From Verrucomicrobiota bacterium (lineage in GTDB: Bacteria; Verrucomicrobiota; Verrucomicrobiia; Verrucomicrobiales; Verrucomicrobiaceae), in assembly GCA_025360015.1 (NCBI GenBank), contig JANYCZ010000064.1, positions 124,001 through 188,000 on the forward strand: a stretch of 64,000 bases of DNA, written 5' to 3'. A program made the translations under genes and the position numbers. The notes under the pieces were generated by a model, which saw only the letters and a list, made by a program, of their open reading frames with translations, made no database searches and was not told where the DNA came from. Shown piece after piece: positions 8,061 through 18,378 of the stretch. Position 1 is the stretch's first letter. Every line of letters starts with the position of its first letter.

Positions 8061-10502
8061 ATGACCCGTTTCGTTTTCTGCCTCTCAACCATCCTCGTCG
8101 TCAGCCCTGGCCTGCCAGACGCCGTCCGCGCAGCCGAGCCGTTTGACGCCTTCCTGCAGAAACACTGCATTAGCTGTCATGGCCCCGAGAAGGAGAAGGG
8201 TGATTTACGGATCGACCAGCTCTCGCGCGATTTCAAATTGGGCGCAGACACGCATCATTGGGCGGAGATGATCGAGCAGGTCAATTCCGGCGAGATGCCG
8301 CCCAAGAAGGAAAAGAAACCGACTCAGGAGGAGATCGCGGTGTTTGTGACGAGCCTTGATTCGCACATCAAAGAGGGCCGTGCGGCGCGAATGGCGGCCC
8401 GGCCGGCGGTGGCGCTTTATCGGCTGAGCCGGAAGGAGTATCAAAACACCGTCTATGACCTTCTCGGCGTGCGCTATGATCCGGCCAAGCCCGGGGAGCT
8501 GAACGAGGACACGCTGTGGCACGGTTTTGAGCGCATCGGGTCGGAGCTTACACTCTCGCCGTCGCATGTGGACCGCTACTACCGCGCGGCGGAACTGGTG
8601 CTCGACCGCGCCTTCACCGCCGCCTCGGCCGAGGCGCGCAAAGTCCACAAGACCGCAGCCGATATCCGTTACAACGGCGGCAAGGACCAGCAGGCGGCGC
8701 TGGACCGCTTCGGCATCAAGCGGCCGCTGCGTTACCTCCTTTTTCCTGGAACCGTCCAAAATGCGCTCTCGCCCAATTGGTTCGGCAAGACGGGGCCGGA
8801 GCACAGCGGCCTCTACAAAGTACGCATTCAGGCCAGCGGCATCCGCCCGCTCGGCGGCCAGCCTGCACACCTGAGCATCGGCAAGCGCACGGGTGAGGAG
8901 ACGGTGGATGGCATGATTGAGTTTGACCTCACCGCTCCGGAGGACAAACCGCAGGTGTATGAGTTCGAGGTGTTCCTCGAAATGCCCGCAACGCTGGAGT
9001 TCTGTGTGGTGGCCACGGATGTGGTGGACCGGCGGCAAGGCGCGGCCTTCCGCAGTGCTCTCGGCAGCCGGGGCGGGTACATTTTCACCCACAGCAGCGA
9101 GACCACGCTCCTGAATCCGAACGCGCCGCAAATGTTCGACGACAAAGGGAACGGCCTGTTTTCCACGGTGCTGCTCGATTGGATTGAATGGGAGGGGCCG
9201 CTGGTGTCGGAGCCGGAAAAAGCACGGCGCAAGGATGTGGTGCCGCCGGATGATGCGACGCCTGAGGTGGTCGCCGAGCATTTGCAGCGCTTCGCCGAGC
9301 GCGCCTGGCGTCGGCCGGTGAAGACCGAGGAGCTGGCGGAGTATTCGAAATCCTATCGTGAAGAACGCGCGGCAGGCGAAAAGATGGCCGATGCCTATCG
9401 TGTCGCGTTGCAAGGCGTGCTGACCTCCCGCCACTTCATTTACATCATCGAGGGCGACACCGTGGCCCGCGAACAGCTCACCGATTCGGAACTCGCCACC
9501 CGGCTTTCATACCTCCTCTGGAGTTCGATGCCCGACAGCGGCCTATTCGCCGCAGCCAAAGACGGCAGGCTGAATGGCGACGGCCTCGCGAAAGAAGTGG
9601 ACCGCATGCTCGCGGACGCCAAAACGAGCCGCTTCATTGACGATTTTGCACGGCAGTGGCTGCAACTGAACCGCGTGGGTATGTTTCCGCCGGACAAGAA
9701 GCTCTACCCCGCCTACGACGCATGGCTGGAGGAAAGCATGCGCTCCGAGCCGGTGGAGTTTTTCCGCGAGATGTTCAGCAAGAACCTGCCCATCGACGGT
9801 TTCATTGATTCAGAGTGGACCATGGCCAATGCCCGGCTCTGTGACTTCTACGGATTGCCGGAGCCCAAGTCCGGAACCTTCCAGCGTGTGTCGCTGAAGG
9901 CCGAGGATCGTCGCGGCGGCCTGCTCACCATGGGCGCTGTGCTTGGACTGACCTCCGACGGCACGCGTCATCGTCCGGTGCATCGCGGCGTGTGGCTGAG
10001 CGAGGTCGTCCTCGGCAAGTCGCCGCCGCCGCCACCGGCAAACGTGCCCGCAATCGAACCCCCAACGCAGCAAAGCCCCAAGGCAACCCTCCGCGATAAA
10101 CTTGAGGCCCACCGCAGTGACGCAAATTGCGCCGCCTGCCATGCCAAGATTGATCCGCTAGGCCTCGCTTGGGACAACTACGATGCCATCGGCCAGTGGC
10201 GCACCCGTGAAAAAGTCGCAGCCGGTGTCGGCGAAGACCCCTTGATCAATCCCGCCGGGACCATGCCCGACGGTCGTGCCTTCAAGGACGCCACCGAGTT
10301 CAAACGCCTTCTGCTCGAAGATCGCGATGAGGTCGCCCTCGCCTTCATCGACCATCTCTGCACCTACGGCCTCCGCCGCGCACTCACCTTTGACGATCAA
10401 GACGACCTCAAAGCCATCCAGGCCGAAGCAAAGAAGAACGGATACCGCATCAAGGATATCGTCCGCGCCGTGGCCCTTTCCGACCTCATCCGCAAACGCT
10501 GA
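8061..10502 (+). CDS. Exported multidomain cytochrome c / PSD (DUF1587-1592-1588-1585) protein
   Basis: The start is set at ATG 8061 because it begins a signal peptide ([19 protein letters not shown], cleavage near VRAAE). The frame is open further upstream to the dnaE2 end, but that part is not protein-like. The mature 813-aa protein has an N-terminal planctomycete-type cytochrome c domain with heme motif CISCH (residues 36-40) and KGDLRID. DUF1587 ([17 protein letters not shown]), a DUF1592-like region ([11 protein letters not shown]) and DUF1588 with a second heme motif CAACH (about residue 690) in [19 protein letters not shown] follow, ending in DUF1585 ([18 protein letters not shown]). 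These proteins are abundant in Planctomycetes and Verrucomicrobia and are paired with DUF1552 proteins. A redox role in the periplasm is presumed; the reaction is not established. Confidence 0.9.
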   Translation: MTRFVFCLSTILVVSPGLPDAVRAAEPFDAFLQKHCISCHGPEKEKGDLRIDQLSRDFKLGADTHHWAEMIEQVNSGEMPPKKEKKPTQEEIAVFVTSLDSHIKEGRAARMAARPAVALYRLSRKEYQNTVYDLLGVRYDPAKPGELNEDTLWHGFERIGSELTLSPSHVDRYYRAAELVLDRAFTAASAEARKVHKTAADIRYNGGKDQQAALDRFGIKRPLRYLLFPGTVQNALSPNWFGKTGPEHSGLYKVRIQASGIRPLGGQPAHLSIGKRTGEETVDGMIEFDLTAPEDKPQVYEFEVFLEMPATLEFCVVATDVVDRRQGAAFRSALGSRGGYIFTHSSETTLLNPNAPQMFDDKGNGLFSTVLLDWIEWEGPLVSEPEKARRKDVVPPDDATPEVVAEHLQRFAERAWRRPVKTEELAEYSKSYREERAAGEKMADAYRVALQGVLTSRHFIYIIEGDTVAREQLTDSELATRLSYLLWSSMPDSGLFAAAKDGRLNGDGLAKEVDRMLADAKTSRFIDDFARQWLQLNRVGMFPPDKKLYPAYDAWLEESMRSEPVEFFREMFSKNLPIDGFIDSEWTMANARLCDFYGLPEPKSGTFQRVSLKAEDRRGGLLTMGAVLGLTSDGTRHRPVHRGVWLSEVVLGKSPPPPPANVPAIEPPTQQSPKATLRDKLEAHRSDANCAACHAKIDPLGLAWDNYDAIGQWRTREKVAAGVGEDPLINPAGTMPDGRAFKDATEFKRLLLEDRDEVALAFIDHLCTYGLRRALTFDDQDDLKAIQAEAKKNGYRIKDIVRAVALSDLIRKR

Positions 10503-10531
10503 ACCGACTACCATCACGCCCCATTCATACC

Positions 10532-11914
10532 ATGAGCAACTACCTCTCCCAAAACTGGCTGATCGACCGTCGTCATGCCCTTCGTGCGTTGGGCTCTTTC
10601 ATCTCGCTGCCATTGTTGGAATGCATGGTGCCGCTTAGGGCGGCGGCGGCGGAGAAGATCACGGCAACGCCAAAGCGCAGCGCCTTCATCTACCTCGCGA
10701 ATGGCGTGCACTCGCTGAACTACCAGATCACCACGCCCGGCAAAGATTACCAGTTCTCCCGGTCGCTGAAGCCGTTGGAGAAACACCGGGAGGTCATCAC
10801 GCCCATCAGCGGCCTCCATCACCCGGGAGCGCTGAGCCATCACCACAATTGCATCTCCGTCTGGCTCACTGGCGGCAAGCTTGGCCCGTCGGACCACAAC
10901 ACCATTTCCGTGGACCAAAAGATGGCCGAAGTCTCCGCGCCACACACGCGCTACGCCTCCATGGAGGTCGCCATCACACAGGACTCCCTCGCATGGACTG
11001 CGGACGGCGTACGCTTGCCCGCGATGCGTCGTTGCAGTGAGATTTTCGCCTCCCTCTTCGAAGAGCCGAAAGGCGGAAAAATAGTCCAGCGCAGAGCCTT
11101 GCGCCGCAAAGGCAGCGTGCTGGACGCCAACCTCGCGGAAGTGCGCCAGCTCGAAAAAAAGATGGGCACGGCGGACAAGGGCCGCCTGGAACAATACCTC
11201 ACCTCCGTGCGTGAGGCAGAGATCCGCACGCGCAGGGCCGATGCCTGGCTCGACACACCGCTGCCCGTCATCTCAGAAGCCGACCGCCAGCGCACCAACC
11301 GTGACATCGCCGCCACTCGGGCGGGCGATTATTTCCGCACAGTCTATGACCTCATGGTGCTCGCCTTCCAGACGGATGTCACACGCGTGGCCACCTTCAG
11401 TCTCGGCGGCGAGGGAGATGCCATCTCCATTCCTGAGATCGGCATCACCGAGTCGCGCCATCAGCTCAGTCACCACGGCGGCGATGCCGGTTACATGGAA
11501 AAGCTCACGATGTATGACACCTTCGCCGTCGAGCAGTTCGGCTACTTCCTCACCCGGCTCGCGGAGACCAAGGACCTCGATGGCAAGCCGCTTCTCGGCT
11601 CCACCATGGCGCTTTTCGGCAGTGGCATGTCCTACGGTCACAGCCACGGCAACGCCAACCTCCCGCTGGTGTTCGCCGGCGGCACGGACCTCGGTCTGAA
11701 GCACGGCAGCCATCTTGACTTCAACAAAGCGGCCGCAGGATTCCAAGGCTACGCGCTCGGTGCAGGCGGAGCGCTGAGCACCGCCCATTACCAGCTTTGC
11801 AGCCGCCCGGCGAACTCCGACGCGCACATGAGCAACCTGCTCCTCCTCATGGCCCAGCGCATGGGTGTGGAGATCGACCAGTTTGGCGACAGCAACAAAG
11901 TGATCGCACTATGA
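10532..11914 (+). CDS. DUF1552 (HXXSHH) family exported protein
   Basis: This 460-aa protein lies 29 nt after the cytochrome/PSD gene, the usual partner arrangement. It has an RR-containing N-terminus ([20 protein letters not shown]), which suggests Tat or Sec export with folding before secretion. The family signature [12 protein letters not shown] is present near residues 95-107, followed by [11 protein letters not shown] and TLGG-type turns. The fold is related to DUF1501/sulfatase-like (alkaline phosphatase superfamily) proteins, but no activity is established. The C-terminal [19 protein letters not shown] block is typical of the family. The stop codon overlaps the next gene's start (ATGA at 11911-11914), so the next protein is probably translated by coupling. 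Confidence 0.9.
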   Translation: MSNYLSQNWLIDRRHALRALGSFISLPLLECMVPLRAAAAEKITATPKRSAFIYLANGVHSLNYQITTPGKDYQFSRSLKPLEKHREVITPISGLHHPGALSHHHNCISVWLTGGKLGPSDHNTISVDQKMAEVSAPHTRYASMEVAITQDSLAWTADGVRLPAMRRCSEIFASLFEEPKGGKIVQRRALRRKGSVLDANLAEVRQLEKKMGTADKGRLEQYLTSVREAEIRTRRADAWLDTPLPVISEADRQRTNRDIAATRAGDYFRTVYDLMVLAFQTDVTRVATFSLGGEGDAISIPEIGITESRHQLSHHGGDAGYMEKLTMYDTFAVEQFGYFLTRLAETKDLDGKPLLGSTMALFGSGMSYGHSHGNANLPLVFAGGTDLGLKHGSHLDFNKAAAGFQGYALGAGGALSTAHYQLCSRPANSDAHMSNLLLLMAQRMGVEIDQFGDSNKVIAL

Positions 11915-13176
11915 AACACCTCCTCCCGGTTCTCGGTTCCTCGTTCCTCGTTTTTGGTTTGTGTGCCGCATTCGCGGCGGACGAGCCTTTCCGTCCCGAG
12001 GCGGGTAAGTTTCCCCCTTTGGAGAAAGCATACTCCTACCGGGGTGAGCTCGTGTTCGTGGATCATGCGACCCGCCGCGGCAGCATTCGTGTGCAGGGGT
12101 CGGGCATGTTTTTCCGCAACGACCCGCATCCTTTCGCCATGCTACCTTATGGCATCGTGCGTTATCATGGCGCACCAGCGGATCTGCGGGACATCCCGCT
12201 CGGCACCGTGCTGCACGTGCGGGCCTATCTCCCACCGGACCCCAAGACCTCCACCGTGCCGGTGTTGCCGGTCAACAACAAGACATTGGACGCCAACCAC
12301 AATCGTGGAGCAGGCATCGCACCCGCCGAGAACCACGTCCTGCTCCTCGAAGACGAGCCCAGCCACTGCCAACGCGAGGGCATGGTCTGGAAACTCAAAG
12401 AACTAGATCTCAAAAACAACGAGGGAATGATCATCGCCAGCCGCGAACCCAAGCAAGGTGGAGACAACAAGGCAGCCGAGGACAAAATGACCTTCGATGC
12501 CGCCACGCGCATCTGGCGCGGCAACGAATGCCTCGGGTTTGAGGACTTGATCGCCCAGGGCACCTGGCCTGCTGAAGGAAAGAAATCACTCGGCGGCCAG
12601 GCCGTGCAGCTCGGCATCGCCTGGAAACCCACACCCGATGGCATTTTCACCCGCTTTCATATCTCGGACATCTGGCTGGACGACGCCGCGATGCAACGCA
12701 GCGCCCGCCAGCAGACCGAAACTCACAAAGCCTTCATCCGCGGCCGCTGGATGCCCGCCTGGATCGATGCAGTCGAGTACGGCAAGTTCGGCCGCGCGAC
12801 TGTGACCGCGACCCTGTTCGGCGGCATGGACGCCGCCCTCTACGCCGATTTCAAAAAAGGCGGGTCAGCCATGATGAACGCCGTCGAGAGCACCTTGAAG
12901 CACACCCATGGTGCCTACGGCCCCGGGCACATGGCCTCGCGCGGCACCCTGAAGGACGTCATCAAGACACCTGGAGATCCTGTGCTGGGCAGCAGCGGCA
13001 TCCAGATCCGTTTTGAGACCGACCTCATCATTGAAGGCATTCGCCCTAGCAGGACGGTGCGCGTCCGCCCCGACAGTTGGCCATTGGTCAACGTGCCCCG
13101 TGAAGAATACCTCAGCGATGGCTCCGCCAGCATTGACGAGCGCTTCCCGACGCCTGCCATCTTCACGAAATACTGA
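11911..13176 (+). CDS. Exported protein of unknown function, coupled to DUF1552
   Basis: The start ATG 11911 overlaps the DUF1552 stop by four bases (ATGA). The product has 421 aa and a signal peptide ([20 protein letters not shown], cleavage near AFAADE). I do not recognise a named domain. Visible features are an OB-like beta-rich region ([20 protein letters not shown]) near residues 40-65, [20 protein letters not shown], and a second similar stretch ([15 protein letters not shown]). Position at the end of the cytochrome/DUF1552 set suggests a periplasmic accessory of that system. No transmembrane segment other than the signal is apparent. Confidence 0.75.
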   Translation: MKHLLPVLGSSFLVFGLCAAFAADEPFRPEAGKFPPLEKAYSYRGELVFVDHATRRGSIRVQGSGMFFRNDPHPFAMLPYGIVRYHGAPADLRDIPLGTVLHVRAYLPPDPKTSTVPVLPVNNKTLDANHNRGAGIAPAENHVLLLEDEPSHCQREGMVWKLKELDLKNNEGMIIASREPKQGGDNKAAEDKMTFDAATRIWRGNECLGFEDLIAQGTWPAEGKKSLGGQAVQLGIAWKPTPDGIFTRFHISDIWLDDAAMQRSARQQTETHKAFIRGRWMPAWIDAVEYGKFGRATVTATLFGGMDAALYADFKKGGSAMMNAVESTLKHTHGAYGPGHMASRGTLKDVIKTPGDPVLGSSGIQIRFETDLIIEGIRPSRTVRVRPDSWPLVNVPREEYLSDGSASIDERFPTPAIFTKY

Positions 13177-13273
13177 TGCCTCCTTGTTCCTCGGCGACAC
13201 CTGATGGTCGCGAACCACGAGCTCAAGATCACAGTCATTGCCGCAGAAACGACGCAAATACGAAAGTAGACAC

Positions 13274-13627
13274 TTATCTAAAAAACGTATCCTCATGCGC
13301 ATACGGCGGGGCGCAGCAGCAGAGGAAGCGGAGGGTCTGGGTGGAGGTGATCTGGTGCCAGGCGTTTGGGGGGATGAGGATGGCATCGCCGGGGGAGACG
13401 GGGCGGGTTTCGCCATTGATCTCCATAGTGCCCTGCCCTTCGAGGATGAAGTAGAATTCTTCGCTGAGCTTGTGGTAATGGCGCTCGGTCGGGCGACCGA
13501 CGGGGACGGTGGCTTCGGCGAGGCTTTGATTCTGCACGGGCGCGTTGGTGCGGTCCAGAATGCTGCGGATGGTGCTGCCGTCCTTGGTGGTAAAGGGTGG
13601 CTGGGCGGAGAGTGCGTTGAGGGTCAT
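13274..13627 (-). CDS. Small single-domain cupin
   Basis: This 117-aa protein has both cupin motifs. Motif 1 is GRPTERHYHKLSEEFYFILEG, with His, His and Glu ligands spaced as in metal-binding cupins. Motif 2 is PGDAILIPPNAWHQI, with the last His ligand. The fold is a six-stranded beta-barrel that binds a divalent metal. Family activities range from isomerase to dioxygenase to sensor, so the substrate is unknown. It faces the end of the preceding exported-protein operon convergently and has no partner gene on its strand. Confidence 0.85.
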   Translation of the reverse strand: MTLNALSAQPPFTTKDGSTIRSILDRTNAPVQNQSLAEATVPVGRPTERHYHKLSEEFYFILEGQGTMEINGETRPVSPGDAILIPPNAWHQITSTQTLRFLCCCAPPYAHEDTFFR

Positions 13628-13966
13628 GGCGCGTATTCTTACGCCAACACCAGGGGTTAAGAAAACACGGATTTACATAACGGCTGCTGAGCTGCGAAGG
13701 GAAATTTGGAGGACGCGGAATTGTCTCTGAAAGGTGCCGCAGAGGATGACACCCTGCCTCGCTTGCGCGAGGCGGCGGTTTGGAACTTCTGAAATCAACG
13801 AATCGATTGCTCGACAATCGTCAATCCCGTCGGCCTCCAGAGAGTCCTGGGTGCGCGTGATTGACGATTCGTCCTTCGCAGTGCCTGCTAAGGAGAATGC
13901 GTTGATGAACAAGGATGGTTGATTTCTGAAGGGGCGACCCTGCGCTGAAGAACGAGGACGCGGTTC
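13628..13966. other. Intergenic region with inverted repeats
   Basis: No convincing gene is present in this 339-bp stretch. It contains a hairpin GCCTCG-CTTGCG-CGAGGC (13756-13773), a short hairpin CGATTG-CTCGA-CAATCG (13804-13820), and an 11-bp inverted repeat AATCGTCAATC (13816-13826) / GATTGACGATT (13859-13869). These lie between the 3' end of the hybrid kinase and the 5' end of the cupin on the same strand, so they could include a terminator or a cupin operator. None has a following T-run. Confidence 0.3.
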
Positions 13967-16555
13967 TCAGGCCACAAGCCCGAGCTCTGACGAGACGTGG
14001 CAGGATGATCTGTCGGAGGAGAGCAGCTCGCCGATGGCGGTGAGGATTTCGTTGGCCGAGTAGGGTTTGTTTAGAAACGTGTTGATCTGAAGAGAGGCCA
14101 GAGCGGCGGCCTTGTCCTGCCGACCTTTGGCGCTGCCCATGCCGCTGGTGGCGATGATCTGGATGGAGGGGTCCATCTTTTTCAAAGTGCGCGACAGAGT
14201 GACGCCATCCATGAAGGGCATCATGATGTCCGTGAGCACGGCTTTGACCTCTCCCCGATGCTGGGAAAACTGGGCGATGGCTTCGGTACCGTCTCCGGCG
14301 GTGATGACACGGTATCCGTGCGCGATGAGGGTCTTCTGCACGACTTCGCGGATGACCTCTTCATCGTCCACCACGAGGATCAGCTCTCCCTGGCCGCGTG
14401 GTGCCTGCATGGGGGGCGCTGCACTGCTGGCGGCCACGGCATCCGGAGCGGCGGGCAGATAAATTTCAAACGTGCTGCCCACCGCGACGCGGCTGCGCAG
14501 ATTGACGAATCCCTGGTGGCTTTTGACGATGCCCATCACCGTGGAAAGCCCCAGCCCTGTGCCTTTGCCCGTTTCTTTGGTGGTGAAGAATGGATCAAAG
14601 ATCTTGTCGATGACGTCAGACGGGATGCCTTCGCCATTGTCGGAGACGCGGATGACGACATAGGGTCCGGGCATAGCATCCACGTTCATGGCGGCGAAGT
14701 TTTCGTCCAGCCGGGTGTTCTCGGTGGTGAGGGAAAGCACGCCGCCCGCAGGCATGGCATCGCGGGCATTGACGCACAGATTGAGCAGCACCTGATGGAG
14801 CTGAGTGGGATCGCCAATGACAGGCCAGACGTCTGCGGGAGTTTTGGCGACGAGGCTGATGTTCTTGGGGAAGGTGCCGGACATGATCTTCATCATGTCC
14901 GAGGCGAGATTGCTGGTTTGCACGACGTGACGCTGACCACTCATGTCACAGTTCACGGTGAGGAGCTGCTTGATGAGATCCGCGCCGCGCTGGGCGTTGG
15001 TCTCTATGTTGCCGAGCATTTTCTCAAAATCCTCCGGCGGCAGCTTGCGGCGCAGCATGAAAGAGGAGATGAAGATGGGCGTGAGGATGTTGTTCATGTC
15101 ATGGGCTATGCCGCTTGAGAGCCGCCCCACACTTTCCATGCGCTGGGACCGCAGGAACTGCGCCTCCATGTTTTTCTTCTCCGTGATGTCTTCGACCACG
15201 GCGACAAAGGACCTCACGCCATCCATTTCCAGCAGGCTGATGCGCGACCGCGTGATGAACGATGCGCCGTCTTTTTTGCGGGAGCTCATCTCTCCCATCC
15301 AGGCCCCCTTCTCACGCAGAAAGCTGAAGAGTTCATCCATGGCCTGCCGGCCTTCATCCTGAGGCAGGTTTCTGATGACGGAGTAGTGCTGACCGATGAG
15401 CTCGCCGCCCTTGTAGCCAAACATGGTGTTGCAAGAGTCATTGCTGAACACAATGAGCCCGTCTTCATCACAGACAGTGACTCCCTCGGCCATGCTTTCC
15501 AGCACGCGTCCCTGCATCTTCAGGGCTTCATCGGTTTTCTTGCGTCCCGTGATGTCGGTGTTGATGGCGAGGACGGATTTGGGCTTTCCAGCCGAATCGC
15601 GGACCAGCGTCCAGTGACCGACGATCACCAAGTTGCGACCGTCCTTGCCGATCTGGTGCAGTTCCCCGACCCATTCGCCCGTTTGAATGACCTGTTCGCT
15701 GGCCCGGTGAAAGGCTTCGGCATCTTTGTAAAGCAGCTGCGCGACTGTGCAACCCGTCACTTCCTGCGCGGTCCAGCCGTACAGCCGCTCTGCGCCCTTG
15801 TTCCAGTAGGTGATGCGATGTTCCAGATCATGCGCGAGGATGGCATCCTGCGCTTTGTCGAGGAGAGAGGCCTGCTCACGGAATTTTTCCTCCAGCGCGC
15901 GGCGCTCCGCCATCTCGCGCTTCAGTTCTTCATAGGCCTGCTCCGCCGTTTCACGATGGCGTACGGCATCCGCCATCATGCTAACGGCCGCAGCCTGGGA
16001 CTCCTCCAGTTCCCGGGTGCGCGCAGACACCATGTGGTGCAGGTCGCCGAATTCGACTTTTGACTCCTGCAGCCTCAGCCACTTTTGCGTCAGCGCATTG
16101 GCCATCTGCAGGATTTCGATCGTATCAAAAGGCTTCTTCAGCACGAGCAGCCGATCTTGGGGATCGATCTGGCCCTGCATCTCACTCCATGAGCAGTCCG
16201 AAAACGCTGTGCAGATCACCACCTGAAGGTCCGGGCAGATCTGCCAGATGCGCTGCGTCGTCTCGATGCCATCCCAGCCGGGTGGCATGCGCACATCCAC
16301 AAAGGCCATGGCATAGGGGCGGCCCTCCGCCAAGGCCTGTTGCACCATTTTCAGACCTTCTTCACCTTGGGAAGCGGTGTCGATCTCGAAGAGCATGGCG
16401 GCCGGAGCACCGAAAATTCTGGCCTCAGCGGCCTGCAGCGCAGCTTCTTCGGAATCAGACTCGCCAAGAATCTTCCGGAAATCGTCATGAATGGCCTGGT
16501 TGTCATCAATGACAAGAATGCGGCGGTTGAGATTATCGGTCGTGTTTTTCATCAT
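13967..16555 (-). CDS. Hybrid sensor histidine kinase (REC-PAS-PAS-HK-REC)
   Basis: The start is placed at ATG 16555 (MMKNTTDNLNRRILVIDD), which overlaps the end of the upstream kinase gene by 23 bases. The frame extends further but without protein-like sequence. The 862-aa product is soluble. It has an N-terminal receiver (RILVIDDNQ, phospho-acceptor in MAFVDVRMPPGWDG, KKPFD), a helical linker, PAS (AILAHDLEHRITYWNKGAERLYGW), a second PAS (VTVCDEDGLIVFSNDSC), HisKA with GRLSSGIAHDMNNILTP, an HATPase domain (NLCVNARDAM, DNGEGIP, GTGLGLSTVMG) and a C-terminal receiver (LILVVDDEEVIREV, LTDIMMPFMDG, NKPYS). Overlap with the upstream membrane kinase implies co-translation and a shared pathway. 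The N-terminal receiver could receive phosphate from that kinase. No DNA-binding output is encoded nearby. Confidence 0.92.
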   Translation of the reverse strand: MMKNTTDNLNRRILVIDDNQAIHDDFRKILGESDSEEAALQAAEARIFGAPAAMLFEIDTASQGEEGLKMVQQALAEGRPYAMAFVDVRMPPGWDGIETTQRIWQICPDLQVVICTAFSDCSWSEMQGQIDPQDRLLVLKKPFDTIEILQMANALTQKWLRLQESKVEFGDLHHMVSARTRELEESQAAAVSMMADAVRHRETAEQAYEELKREMAERRALEEKFREQASLLDKAQDAILAHDLEHRITYWNKGAERLYGWTAQEVTGCTVAQLLYKDAEAFHRASEQVIQTGEWVGELHQIGKDGRNLVIVGHWTLVRDSAGKPKSVLAINTDITGRKKTDEALKMQGRVLESMAEGVTVCDEDGLIVFSNDSCNTMFGYKGGELIGQHYSVIRNLPQDEGRQAMDELFSFLREKGAWMGEMSSRKKDGASFITRSRISLLEMDGVRSFVAVVEDITEKKNMEAQFLRSQRMESVGRLSSGIAHDMNNILTPIFISSFMLRRKLPPEDFEKMLGNIETNAQRGADLIKQLLTVNCDMSGQRHVVQTSNLASDMMKIMSGTFPKNISLVAKTPADVWPVIGDPTQLHQVLLNLCVNARDAMPAGGVLSLTTENTRLDENFAAMNVDAMPGPYVVIRVSDNGEGIPSDVIDKIFDPFFTTKETGKGTGLGLSTVMGIVKSHQGFVNLRSRVAVGSTFEIYLPAAPDAVAASSAAPPMQAPRGQGELILVVDDEEVIREVVQKTLIAHGYRVITAGDGTEAIAQFSQHRGEVKAVLTDIMMPFMDGVTLSRTLKKMDPSIQIIATSGMGSAKGRQDKAAALASLQINTFLNKPYSANEILTAIGELLSSDRSSCHVSSELGLVA

Positions 16556-18098
16556 GTTGTTGGGTGGGGTGCGAGAAAGGAAGTACCAGTGTAAAAACAG
16601 CGCCACGGTCGATGCCGTCGCTCTCGGCTATGAGCTTGCCGCCCATCTCTCGGGCCGCCAGAGCGCCGCTGTGAAGGCCAAAGCCGTGGCCGTCTTTCTT
16701 GGTGGTGAAACCGTGTTGAAAAATACGGGTCAGATTTTCCGGAGCGATGCCTGCACCGTTGTCGATGATCTTGATCTGAACGGTGTCCACGCCACCCATG
16801 GCGACCTGCACCTTCAAAACTTTGTCGTCACCTCGGTGAGCGAGGGCATGCTTGGCATTGCTCAGCAAATTCACCAGGATTGGCATCACTTTGTGCCGGT
16901 CCAGGACCACGAGAGGAACCGGCTCGAACTCGCGCACCAAGGACACGCCGTGACGCATGATGCTGGTGCTGCTGATGTGGATGGCGTCTTCAATGATTTC
17001 AACCACGTCCAGCGTTTCTAGGACACCCGCCACACGCGCATGACTTTGCTGCATGGAGACGATCTGCTTGATGTGCTCGATGTTGTTTTGCAGATACTTC
17101 ACCTCCTCCAAGATTGCCTTCTGAGGTTCTGCGAGGTTGTCCGCAAGTTGCACCAGGTAGCTCGGCAGCTCCCTGCCGCGGGCGTCCTGCGTGAGAAATT
17201 CCGGCAGATGGTGCTCATGCTCGCGCAGCAGCCGCGCCACGTTTTTCAGGCTGGCGATCCTGAAGTGGCGGATCTTTCCCGCCACAGTCTCTGCAGACAC
17301 ATTCACGCTGTTGAGGACGTTGCCGACATTGTGCAGCACATTGGTGGCCACCTCCGCCATGCCTGCCTGCCGCGAGGTCATGAGGAGCTGCTTGTGCGCC
17401 TCGGTCAGTTCCGCCGTGCGTTCGACCACCTGGCTCTCGATCTGTGCATTGATGCTCTCCAGGTGGCTGCGGCGTTTGGCCACTTCCAGGGTCTCTGTGA
17501 GATTTTGTTGAATCGAAATCATCAGGAAGACGTCTTCAATCAGCACCCAGCCCACGTGCTCCAGCCAGCGCCAGTGGCTGACGTCTACCACGCCAAAGAT
17601 TGACTGCGGCCAGAAGATGCCGCGCACCAGATGGTCCACTGTCACCACGAATGTGGCGGTGACGAGCACGCGCCAGTCGCGATAAAACGCCAGGAAGGTC
17701 AGCGAACCAAAGATATGGAAGTGGGTTTCAAAACGTCCGCCCGTAAGATGAATCAACAGGGCCGAGGTCAAAATCTGCGCCACCGCAATGACATGGCGGG
17801 TCACCACCCGACCCGGCCGCCGCCAGGCAAGCAGCACCGGGCCTGCGCTGATCGCTCCACCCAGCCAAATCGCCGCCCACACATGCCACAGCGGCTGGAG
17901 GTTGGAACCGCTCCAGGCCATGGGGGAAAACCACATCGCGATGACGATCCCGCCCAGCCACTGCATGACCATCAGCTTGGCAAAAAGGCGGTCCGTGAGG
18001 ATGTGATTGCGGCGCTGGGAGATGCGAAAAAGACGCGCTGTGCGTTCCTCTTCACCCCCTGAGAGCTGCACGCTCTTGTGGCAGACTATGGAGTACAT
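16533..18098 (-). CDS. Membrane sensor histidine kinase
   Basis: This 521-aa protein has about six hydrophobic segments in residues 38-185 (for example LGGIVIAMWFSPMAW and VLVTATFVVTVDHLV), followed by a coiled coil (residues about 195-245). The histidine kinase core has an H-box MAEVATNVLHNVGNVLNSV, an N-box VNLLSNAKHAL, DNGAGI and GHGFGLHSGALAAREMGG. The HNVGN-type H-box is common in kinases that act with separate receivers. The start is firm: AAGGAGGG lies 5 nt upstream (18104-18111), one of only two strong Shine-Dalgarno sequences seen in the window. Its end overlaps the start of the hybrid kinase, so both form one operon driven from the AT-rich region upstream. Confidence 0.92.
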   Translation of the reverse strand: MYSIVCHKSVQLSGGEEERTARLFRISQRRNHILTDRLFAKLMVMQWLGGIVIAMWFSPMAWSGSNLQPLWHVWAAIWLGGAISAGPVLLAWRRPGRVVTRHVIAVAQILTSALLIHLTGGRFETHFHIFGSLTFLAFYRDWRVLVTATFVVTVDHLVRGIFWPQSIFGVVDVSHWRWLEHVGWVLIEDVFLMISIQQNLTETLEVAKRRSHLESINAQIESQVVERTAELTEAHKQLLMTSRQAGMAEVATNVLHNVGNVLNSVNVSAETVAGKIRHFRIASLKNVARLLREHEHHLPEFLTQDARGRELPSYLVQLADNLAEPQKAILEEVKYLQNNIEHIKQIVSMQQSHARVAGVLETLDVVEIIEDAIHISSTSIMRHGVSLVREFEPVPLVVLDRHKVMPILVNLLSNAKHALAHRGDDKVLKVQVAMGGVDTVQIKIIDNGAGIAPENLTRIFQHGFTTKKDGHGFGLHSGALAAREMGGKLIAESDGIDRGAVFTLVLPFSHPTQQHDEKHDR

Positions 18099-18149
18099 GA
18101 GGGCCCTCCTTGGGGATTTTGCGCCGCAAAGAGCTCCCTGAGAATGATA

Positions 18150-18260
18150 TGCAGTATGATTAACATGATCATTGTTTTATTAATTTAATCATTATTTATG
18201 GATTTTGTAAATATTTATAAGGATAGCCTTGCTGTATAATTAACCAAGCCTTAGATCGCT
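18150..18260 (-). promoter_or_regulatory. AT-rich promoter region of the kinase operon
   Basis: About 110 bp are strongly AT-rich against a GC-rich background, between the kinase start (18098) and the pentanucleotide repeat (18287). They contain near-palindromes such as AACATGATCATTGTT and ATTAATTTAAT. This looks like a promoter/UP-element or nucleoid-protein-binding region for the leftward kinase operon. I cannot define the -10 and -35 elements with confidence. Confidence 0.4.
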
Positions 18261-18286
18261 AAGGGATGCTTTAGGTGTAAAGTGCG

Positions 18287-18326
18287 CTGCCCTGCCCTGC
18301 CCTGCCCTGCCCTGCCCTGCCCTGCC
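18287..18326. repeat. Pentanucleotide repeat, (CTGCC)8
   Basis: Eight perfect tandem copies of CTGCC lie 10 bp before a possible SDR start (ATG 18337) and 52 bp before the preferred one (ATG 18379). The array is immediately followed by a 14-bp palindrome CATTCC-GT-GGAATG (18326-18339). Because the unit is 5 bp, copy-number change would shift any frame crossing it or alter promoter spacing. It is the only simple repeat of this kind seen in the window. Confidence 0.9.
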
Positions 18327-18378
18327 ATTCCGTGGAATGCGGGTTGCTGCGAGGGGGGCCGCTGGCTACTGCTTGGCC

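Noticed and set aside
13734..13922. 62-codon plus frame between cupin and kinase
   Set aside because: It spans the inverted repeats, has no ribosome binding site and reads as random sequence.
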